Part shown: positions 1 to 5,429 of the stretch, piece after piece | How the letters are laid out: each line of letters opens with the position of its first letter | Numbering within the stretch: the stretch's first letter is position 1 | From: an uncultured Parabacteroides sp. | GTDB lineage: Bacteria > Bacteroidota > Bacteroidia > Bacteroidales > Tannerellaceae | Assembly (NCBI GenBank): GCA_900770835.1 | Contig: CAAGLQ010000030.1 | Coordinates: 1-7,161, forward strand | DNA length: 7,161 nucleotides | Direction of reading: 5' to 3' | Program-made: the position numbers and the translations under genes | Notes under the pieces: generated by a model | Databases searched by the model: none | The model's input: only the letters and a program-made list of their open reading frames with translations | What the model was told of the DNA's origin: nothing

Positions 1-136
1 CATACACTGCTGGCGGATTATTTATTTTGTACCCTCCCGATTCTCGCGAACAAGGAGAAGTGGTGTAATCTGACTTAATCTAATACCATGAAAAACACTA
101 TGTACCTATATAACACAAGCGTGTTCCAAAATGTTT
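1..136. other. Non-coding flank downstream of the glycan operon
   Basis: No gene can be supported here. On the + strand all three frames are open from the window edge but close within 13 bases, with stops at 66-68, 71-73 and 76-78. The tail of a rightward gene is therefore possible but would have at most 25 visible codons, none recognisable. The stretch from about 68 to 136 is AT-rich, as expected for the 3' flank of the leftward operon. A small inverted repeat (AACAC/GTGTT, 112-125) is present but has no T-tract after it in the leftward direction. Confidence 0.4.
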
Positions 137-2341
137 TCATTTTTTCCATTTAAATGAGACGACCGCATGAGCCGGCACCTTATAGGCGAAGGGTTGCTTT
201 CCGTCGTTCACCTCGATCTGCCGCTCTATCTCACTGTCGTTGAGCAAGACCAACGCATGACTGCCATCCGTATTCTCGAAGGCAGCATAGGTCACACCGG
301 CCTGTTTCGATTCGGAGGAGGCGATGCGCACGGCTCCAGGTTTCACCACGGCAGAGAGATGGCCGATGATATAGTAGTGCGAGTTACGAGTGATGGTCTT
401 ATAGTCTGATCGCTCAATATCCACCGCTCCGTAGCAGGTCTGACAGCCTCCCTTTCGATTGGGGCCACGATCGTTGTCGAGCATCAAGTTCCAAACGATC
501 ACCGCCTTGCATCCGTTGTTCACCGTGCCCAAGGCCACCTCTGCCATATCCTCCATCAAATGCTTGGAGAGGTTGCGCCCGTCGTTCCACATGCCAATAG
601 AGGTTTCCGTGAAGATTAATTCCTTCTGCGGGAAGCGTGCGCCCACCGTCTTCAACTCCGCCCGATCGCCTCCATAATTATGGTAGGCGGCACCAGTCAG
701 GAATGAGGCGGCATTGGGATCCTCATAGAGCTTCATCGGATAGCCCTGCTGCTCCAGCATATTGTCGTAGTTATAATTGTGGTCGAAGGCGTAGATCTTG
801 GTCTGCAATCCGGCAGCCTTCAGCTGAGGCCCCAGCGCATCCCGCACGAAAGCTTGCTGCTCCTCCCATCCCATGAAAAGCGAAGCGGAGTTGCCTCGGT
901 TCAACGGCTCATTCTGTGGCGTGATCGCCTCGATAGGAATCCCCTCCGCCTCCATCGCCTGAATCCACTTCACGAAGTAGGTAGCATAATCCTGGTAATA
1001 GGCTGGATTGAGCTGACCGCTCGTCCATGACTCAAACGGTTGCAACTCTTGCAGGTTGTTTACCTTCATCCAGCGAGGGCAGGTCCAGGGCGAGCCTAAG
1101 ATTTTCAACTTGGGATTGATGGCCAACACCTCCTTCAAGACGGGGATCACATAATAGATCTCCTCGCTTTGCAGGGCGAAGTGCTCAATGCCCTTCTCAT
1201 CGCAACAGGTGTATTCACTCAGCGAGAAGTCGGAACAGCCGATCGAGATACGGATGTAGCTATATTCCATTCCCTCCCGCTCAGAGAAGGTCTCCGTCAA
1301 GAAACGTTTCCGATCCGCAGGAGCCATACGCAGCAAATTATAGCACGTGGAGCCGGTCAGCGCCGCACCGAATCCATCCATCGTCTGGAAACGCTTCGTG
1401 GGGTCAAGCTGAATCCGCAAGGTCTCCCCACTGCCCTTCGTACCAAAAGGCACATACTCCTTGGCGAAGTCACGGCGACGATCGGTGGTCGTCACAAAGG
1501 CAGTCACCGCCTGTGGGCGGTTCATCTCGTAGAAATGATCTGGGCAGAGTTGACGCACGTAATCGAGCAAGATCTTATGTGCCGGATTCGCCATCGAGCC
1601 ATGATCGTAGCCATCCAACTCATAGAGGTCGCACGCAGGATGACCCACCACCTTCATCATACGCCACAGATAGGCGGTCTCCTCATAGCGACCTAACAGC
1701 TCCTTCTCCCGATCGCCAGAGATAATCACCAACGGTGGCGCATCCGGGCGCACATAATAGAGCGGTGCGAACTCGTCGATACTGGGCTGCGTCACCTTTA
1801 TGCCTTTGGCCTCCCGATAGGCGAAATGGCTGATGGCATGGCCACTGTAAGGCACCAAGGCCGCAAGGCTATCCGCATCTACTTGATACTTTGCCAACCA
1901 CTTCTTATCCAAACCGATCATATTGGTCAGGTAGCCACCGGCAGAATGGCCAGAGGCGAAAATCTTGTGACGATCGCCTCCGTAGCGTTCAATCTCCCGA
2001 TAGGTCCAAGCCACAGCCGCTGCCGCATCGTCGATACAGTCGCTCAACGAGGCCTTCGGCAGCAGGCGATAATTGACCGCTACCACGGCTATCCCTTTTG
2101 CCTTCAACTCCTCCGGCACAAACTTATTGCCTGAGGTCAAGCCCCCACCATGAAACCAAACTACCGTGGGGAAGCCTGTCGCTCCCTCCGGATAATAAAG
2201 ATCCAGCCGACAACGCTCCTTGGCATACGCATCAGCCGATGTCGAATAGGGCAGGTTGTCCACCTGCTTGTAGGTCAGCTCCTGCGCCGTTAGCCAAGGG
2301 GCCAGCAAGAGCGACACCAAAATCCATAAGAAATGCTTCAT
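137..2341 (-). CDS. Secreted bifunctional esterase (alpha/beta hydrolase) - GH30 glycoside hydrolase
   Basis: A 734-residue exported two-domain enzyme. Residues 1-19 form a Sec signal peptide, with likely cleavage after LTA. Residues about 25-270 are an alpha/beta-hydrolase of the acetyl-esterase/BD-FAE type: oxyanion-hole HGGG at 64-67, nucleophile Ser133 in GHSAG, likely Asp210 (SGD) and His247 (YDHG). Residues about 305-734 are a complete GH30 barrel plus C-terminal beta domain: MDGFGAALTG near 321-330, SPWTCPRWMK near 417-426, acid/base Glu478 in QNEP, nucleophile Glu579 in FTETS. The wording of the GH30 part resembles the Bacteroides beta-1,6-glucanase group (subfamily 3, from memory), so glucan cleavage is likelier than glucosylceramide. 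The esterase half would remove acyl groups from glycans; this is inference. It is the last gene of the operon, starting 7 bp after the beta-propeller gene. The ATG at 2341 is favoured because the ATG five bases upstream meets a stop at once. Both catalytic sets look intact. Confidence 0.9.
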   Translation of the reverse strand: MKHFLWILVSLLLAPWLTAQELTYKQVDNLPYSTSADAYAKERCRLDLYYPEGATGFPTVVWFHGGGLTSGNKFVPEELKAKGIAVVAVNYRLLPKASLSDCIDDAAAAVAWTYREIERYGGDRHKIFASGHSAGGYLTNMIGLDKKWLAKYQVDADSLAALVPYSGHAISHFAYREAKGIKVTQPSIDEFAPLYYVRPDAPPLVIISGDREKELLGRYEETAYLWRMMKVVGHPACDLYELDGYDHGSMANPAHKILLDYVRQLCPDHFYEMNRPQAVTAFVTTTDRRRDFAKEYVPFGTKGSGETLRIQLDPTKRFQTMDGFGAALTGSTCYNLLRMAPADRKRFLTETFSEREGMEYSYIRISIGCSDFSLSEYTCCDEKGIEHFALQSEEIYYVIPVLKEVLAINPKLKILGSPWTCPRWMKVNNLQELQPFESWTSGQLNPAYYQDYATYFVKWIQAMEAEGIPIEAITPQNEPLNRGNSASLFMGWEEQQAFVRDALGPQLKAAGLQTKIYAFDHNYNYDNMLEQQGYPMKLYEDPNAASFLTGAAYHNYGGDRAELKTVGARFPQKELIFTETSIGMWNDGRNLSKHLMEDMAEVALGTVNNGCKAVIVWNLMLDNDRGPNRKGGCQTCYGAVDIERSDYKTITRNSHYYIIGHLSAVVKPGAVRIASSESKQAGVTYAAFENTDGSHALVLLNDSEIERQIEVNDGKQPFAYKVPAHAVVSFKWKK

Positions 2342-2347
2342 GACATG

Positions 2348-2358
2348 ATTATTTAGGA
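2348..2358 (-). promoter_or_regulatory. Translation-initiation sequence repeated before two operon genes
   Basis: Read leftward, the 11 bases TCCTAAATAAT end 6 bases before the esterase-GH30 ATG and contain the stop codon of the beta-propeller gene. The same 11 bases occur at 3435-3445, ahead of the beta-propeller gene. An A/T-rich upstream region without Shine-Dalgarno is normal for Bacteroidales. A role in ribosome loading or translational coupling is inferred from position only. Confidence 0.35.
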
Positions 2359-3431
2359 TTAACTTTCACGAGTACAATCACAGGATTCTCCTCATTCTCG
2401 GGCTGCTCCCAATCCATCAGGTATTGGTTGTCGGCAGACAGGAAGTTGGGGACGAAACGAGCCTCCTCGGCAAACCCGAGGTCATTGGCCGGATAGGTCA
2501 GCGACAGTGCCTCCACCTGCCCGCTCCGCTCGTCATAACAGAAGAAACGGGTCTTGTCATAACCGCCATAGACGAACAAGTAAAGCTGCTCGCCCGCCTC
2601 ACCCAGCACAATCACCGGTTTCTTGCCCTTCATCGGATTATTGCGCACCTCGCCCGGATCCACACCGTAGCGCTCCGCTTTGGTCGGCTGATACTTGCCC
2701 GTCCGCAAAGCCGCGTAAGGCAGGATGCGCAGATCATCGGTCACCCGATAGATCGTGTCGGAATACAATTCGGTGAATCCACAGAGCTGATTGCCCTGCG
2801 TGGGGAAGAACTCCGGATAGAAGGTCACCACAAAGGCAGCCTTCGGGAACAGCTCCCGGTTGGGGATGCTATCCAATACCTCCCCGTCGCTCATCACGTA
2901 GAAACGGGTCTGAGACTCGCCTGTCAGGTTGGGCACGTAGGCCAACGCCATGTCGTTGCCCTTGGCGAAAAAGAGGTTCTGCGCCAGCTCCGGCTGCTCG
3001 AACGAGCGGAGGAAGCGCCCCTTCCAGTCATAGACAAAGACCCGTGGCGCATAGTCGCGCACGTAGATCTCCTCCCCCTTCAAGCGCACGTCGAACACCG
3101 AGGAGTACTCGCCAGGGCCATTGCCCTGCCGACCGATGTTGCGCACGAAGTGTCCCTGGCGATCGAACACAGAGAGCGTGTTGCCCCCATGCACCACCAA
3201 GAAGCGATCCCTGTCGAACAAGATCTGCTGCACAAACTTGATCAACGCCGAGTCGTTAGTCTCCAGCGGCACATACTCCACGTTGGCGTTCCATGCCGTC
3301 AACGTTTGCGCTGGGGTCTCCTCGCCCAACACCGTCTGCATATCGATCGTAAACAGCCCGGTCTCTCTCTCCGGACTGCCGCACGCCATCAATCCAGCGA
3401 CAGCCAACCCAAAAAACAACTGCTTCATCAT
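2349..3431 (-). CDS. 6-bladed beta-propeller lipoprotein
   Basis: A 360-residue protein of the 6-bladed beta-propeller family widespread in Bacteroidales (the DUF5128-type group). Residues 1-16 are a lipoprotein signal peptide ending in the lipobox LMAC, with Cys17 as the lipidated residue. The following GSPERE is acidic, which would fit outer-membrane or surface display but is not a strict export signal. Diagnostic stretches are VEYVPLET near 51-58 and IGRQGNGPGEY near 98-108. Repeated aromatic beta-strand segments (FDRQG, VYDWKGRF, FCYDERSG) mark successive blades. There are no catalytic motifs; a binding or scaffold role in glycan handling is an inference from its position between two carbohydrate-active enzymes. 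It ends 7 bp before the esterase-GH30 gene, so co-translation is likely. The protein begins with two Met codons: starting at the second (3428) would place the upstream 11-base motif at the same 6-base spacing as in the next gene and give 359 residues. Confidence 0.85.
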   Translation of the reverse strand: MMKQLFFGLAVAGLMACGSPERETGLFTIDMQTVLGEETPAQTLTAWNANVEYVPLETNDSALIKFVQQILFDRDRFLVVHGGNTLSVFDRQGHFVRNIGRQGNGPGEYSSVFDVRLKGEEIYVRDYAPRVFVYDWKGRFLRSFEQPELAQNLFFAKGNDMALAYVPNLTGESQTRFYVMSDGEVLDSIPNRELFPKAAFVVTFYPEFFPTQGNQLCGFTELYSDTIYRVTDDLRILPYAALRTGKYQPTKAERYGVDPGEVRNNPMKGKKPVIVLGEAGEQLYLFVYGGYDKTRFFCYDERSGQVEALSLTYPANDLGFAEEARFVPNFLSADNQYLMDWEQPENEENPVIVLVKVNPK

Positions 3432-3434
3432 ATT

Positions 3435-3445
3435 ATTATTTAGGA
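3435..3445 (-). promoter_or_regulatory. Upstream copy of the repeated initiation sequence
   Basis: TCCTAAATAAT, read leftward, identical to 2348-2358. It ends 3 bases before the first ATG of the beta-propeller gene and 6 bases before the second. It overlaps the left end of the repeat-like element at 3440-3542, so one of that element's inverted ends contributes to this gene's leader. Confidence 0.35.
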
Positions 3446-3475
3446 ATTAATAAATCCTCATTATCCTCAACCAGC

Positions 3476-3496
3476 GGACGCACGCGCCGTGCGTCC
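3476..3496. repeat. Perfect 9-bp-stem GC-rich palindrome
   Basis: GGACGCACG at 3476-3484 and CGTGCGTCC at 3488-3496 pair over 9 bases around a 3-base loop (CGC). In the operon transcript this would form a very stable hairpin between the GH20 and beta-propeller reading frames. It is not followed by a T-tract on either strand, so it is not a standard intrinsic terminator. An RNA-stability or partial-attenuation role is possible, as is a purely repeat-element role. Confidence 0.7.
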
Positions 3497-3513
3497 CTAC
3501 GATTTGTGGTTTA

Positions 3514-3541
3514 ATTCCTCATTCCTAACTCCGAATTCCTA
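3514..3541. repeat. Seven-base tandem repeat, four units
   Basis: On the + strand the units are ATTCCTC (3514), ATTCCTA (3521), ACTCCGA (3528) and ATTCCTA (3535); the third is degenerate. On the coding strand these read as TAGGAAT-type heptads. The TAG of the last unit (complement of 3539-3541) is the GH20 stop codon. It forms the right arm of the larger inverted-repeat element. Confidence 0.65.
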
Positions 3542-5269
3542 ATTTATATCAAACACCAACGATGATTTAAAATAATTCCAATTGGCCTTCTCCAACAAGG
3601 GAGCTTGTCCGGCCAGACGCTGGCGATACTCCTCCCAGTTGGTCTGCTCCACGCGGCTCCAGCCCTTTTCAGCCACACCTGCCAAGCGAGGCATCAACAG
3701 GAATTGCAGGTCACTGAAGTTATGCACAGTCTCGCACCATACCGCTGCCTCGATACCCGCCACCTTCTGTGTCGGCTCCTCCACCGTCGGGTTGAAGGTC
3801 ATCGGATCCCAAGCGTACATCTCCGCTACGGTCTGTTTCGTATAGGCCTGCATACCCAAGCGAGCCTGCTCCTCCGCTTGCGTGGAATCCGCACTGGCTT
3901 CGGCGTAGGGCGTGTCCATATAGGCGTAGCGACTCGGCGAAAGAATCACCTGCGCTCCCTTGCCAATGCCCAACTCCGAATCCTTGGAGGCCTCCTTCAT
4001 AAAGTCGGCATAGAGTTTCATCAGCTTGCGGTAGGACTCTGGCTTGTCTTTCATCATATCGCCCGAGTTGAGTGCGTCGGTATTGCTCTGCAACAAAAAG
4101 ATCCAATGCTGGAAGAGGTCGCCCTCGCCAATATCGGCACGAGCCGTCTCCTGCCAACCAACCATCCGCTTGCCGTTAGCCTTCACCATCTCCCGGATCG
4201 CATTGATGTAGCGTACGAACTTGTCATGCGGCAAGCCCACTGCCTCGTCGCCACCAATGTGCATATAAGCACCGGGAGCCAAAGCAGCCAACTCCTTCAC
4301 CACCGCTTCCGTCAAGGCCATAGCTTGCGGATCGTCCACGTCGAGGGCATTCAATGCCTGGCCAGAGAAATTAGCATCCAGTTTCAGCTTCACCGCATTG
4401 GTCAGCTCCGGATAGGCCGCGAAGATTGCCTTCGTATGGCCCGGCAGATCCACCTCCGGGATGATCGTCACCTGACGCTCCGCCGCATAGCGCACCAACT
4501 CCTTGAACTGCTCCTGCGTGTAGTAGCCACCCGGCTTCCCCTCGTTGGGAATCTGTCCACCCACCTCAGCCAACTTCGGATAGGCCTTGATCTCGATGCG
4601 CCAGCCCTGGTTGTCGGAGAGGTGCATGTGCAGCACGTTCATCTTATAGAGCGCCAGCAGGTCGATCACCTGCTTCACCTCTTCAACGGTAAAGAAACAG
4701 CGAGAGACATCCAACGAGAGACCCCGCCATGCGAAGCGAGGCGCATCCTTCACCTCCAAGATCGGCAGATAGAGCTTGCCGTTCTCCGCCGGTGTCGCGT
4801 TTTGTGCCACGATCTGCGTCAGCGTAGCGATACCTCGGTAAAGACCCTCTATCGCCGGAGCCTTGATGTAGATATTCTCCCGCTCGATCGAGAGGGAATA
4901 GCGCTCATCCATCGGGTCGCCTCCCTTCGGACTGTTACCATAGGTAGCGGGCAGGTCGGCAAACTCCTCCGGCTTCAACAGCTCCATGAAGATGATGCAA
5001 TTCGACTCCTTGCAAGAGGCATAAGCCAACTTCATGCCACTGACCCGTTCGATCTCCTCTGAGAGTCGAGCCGCCGCACCACGCAACGCCTCATCGTTAT
5101 AACCAATCTCCGTACGAGGGCCTATCGGGAAGAGCCCCTCTCCCCGTACCACCTCCACGGGAGCCGGAATCACGTTCACTTGCCGCTCGCCCACGTCGGG
5201 GTCGCCACAGCTTACCATCATGCAGAGGGCACACGCAACGGCTGCCCAGCCAAACAGTTTCTTTCTCAT
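3539..5269 (-). CDS. Beta-N-acetylhexosaminidase, GH20, lipoprotein
   Basis: A 576-residue exo-enzyme removing terminal beta-linked GlcNAc or GalNAc by substrate-assisted catalysis. Residues 1-20 are a lipoprotein signal with lipobox MVSC (Cys21), followed by the acidic GDPDVGE, compatible with outer-membrane anchoring. Residues about 31-176 are the GH20b N-terminal domain, beginning with the typical VNVIPAPVEV. Residues about 177-540 are the catalytic barrel: RGLSLDVSR with Arg182, HMHLSDNQGWR near 214-223, PGHT with His278, catalytic pair Asp341-Glu342 in HIGGDEA, and WCE at 511-513. Length is typical for the family. The ATG at 5269 is chosen because the signal peptide follows at once and a -7 promoter box lies 53 bases upstream; the frame stays open back to 5443, but the 58 extra residues would run through that promoter and would bury the lipoprotein signal. 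It is the first gene of the operon. The stop codon lies in the adjoining tandem repeat. Confidence 0.93.
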   Translation of the reverse strand: MRKKLFGWAAVACALCMMVSCGDPDVGERQVNVIPAPVEVVRGEGLFPIGPRTEIGYNDEALRGAAARLSEEIERVSGMKLAYASCKESNCIIFMELLKPEEFADLPATYGNSPKGGDPMDERYSLSIERENIYIKAPAIEGLYRGIATLTQIVAQNATPAENGKLYLPILEVKDAPRFAWRGLSLDVSRCFFTVEEVKQVIDLLALYKMNVLHMHLSDNQGWRIEIKAYPKLAEVGGQIPNEGKPGGYYTQEQFKELVRYAAERQVTIIPEVDLPGHTKAIFAAYPELTNAVKLKLDANFSGQALNALDVDDPQAMALTEAVVKELAALAPGAYMHIGGDEAVGLPHDKFVRYINAIREMVKANGKRMVGWQETARADIGEGDLFQHWIFLLQSNTDALNSGDMMKDKPESYRKLMKLYADFMKEASKDSELGIGKGAQVILSPSRYAYMDTPYAEASADSTQAEEQARLGMQAYTKQTVAEMYAWDPMTFNPTVEEPTQKVAGIEAAVWCETVHNFSDLQFLLMPRLAGVAEKGWSRVEQTNWEEYRQRLAGQAPLLEKANWNYFKSSLVFDIN

Positions 5270-5321
5270 GTTCAAATCTATATTACCAATGATTATTCGA
5301 TCTGTTTTTATTAACCACCGA

Positions 5322-5352
5322 CAAATATATTTATTGTTTTCAAATAAACATA
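5322..5352 (-). promoter_or_regulatory. Bacteroides-type promoter for the GH20-propeller-GH30 operon
   Basis: Read leftward, TATATTTG (5329-5322) is an exact match to the -7 consensus TAnnTTTG. TATG (5352-5349) matches the -33 TTTG at three of four positions, with a 19-base spacer. Transcription would begin near 5316, giving a leader of roughly 45-50 bases before the ATG at 5269. The surroundings are strongly AT-rich. No operator repeat was recognised. Confidence 0.65.
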
Positions 5353-5376
5353 CAGTTTCTCCCCTGCAACACACAA

Positions 5377-5403
5377 TTTGTCCAGTTTGAATGACTAACT
5401 TTG
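5377..5403 (+). promoter_or_regulatory. Bacteroides-type promoter for the ATPase/nuclease-like gene
   Basis: TAACTTTG at 5396-5403 is an exact -7 consensus match. TTTG at 5377-5380 is a candidate -33 element, but the 15-base spacer is shorter than the usual 19-21. The element ends 26 bases before the ATG at 5430. It overlaps the earlier in-frame ATG at 5391, which argues against that start. Confidence 0.6.
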
Positions 5404-5429
5404 TACGCAAAACGAAGAAACGGAAGATT

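Larger units (their letters stand above)
3440..3542. repeat. Repeat-like intergenic element with terminal inverted repeats
   Basis: This fills nearly the whole gap between the GH20 and beta-propeller genes. TTAGGAATT at 3440-3448 is perfectly inverted by AATTCCTAA at 3534-3542, and AGGAATTAA at 3442-3450 is also inverted by TTAATTCCT at 3511-3519. A GC-rich palindrome sits between the arms. AT-rich ends around a GC-rich centre look like a REP- or MITE-type dispersed element rather than an ordinary spacer. No target-site duplication is clear, and copy number elsewhere cannot be seen here. The right end contains the GH20 stop codon. Confidence 0.5.

Noticed and set aside
112..125. Small hairpin AACAC-gctt-GTGTT downstream of the esterase-GH30 gene as a terminator
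   Set aside because: The stem has only 5 bp, mostly weak, and no T-tract follows in the leftward direction.
88..153. 21-codon open frame starting at the ATG at 88
   Set aside because: Very short, AT-rich, overlaps the end of the esterase-GH30 gene, and has no promoter or recognisable sequence.
1169..1696. Rightward open frame (175 codons) opposite the esterase-GH30 gene
   Set aside because: Same register as the real gene and free of stops for the same reason; the composition is unlike a real protein.
2424..3443. Rightward open frame (339 codons) opposite the beta-propeller gene
   Set aside because: Same codon-register effect as opposite GH20; no recognisable domain, and the leftward gene has a lipobox and clear family motifs.
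3720..4157. Leftward alternative frame of 145 codons within GH20
   Set aside because: It lies inside the GH20 coding region, which has intact catalytic motifs (Asp341-Glu342); there is no sign of a frameshift.
3605..5062. Long rightward open frame (485 codons) opposite the GH20 gene
   Set aside because: It is in exact codon register with GH20 on the other strand, where antisense stops require TTA, CTA or TCA sense codons. These are rare in the GC-rich GH20, so the frame stays open by chance. The product is rich in His, Arg and Leu and shows no domain.
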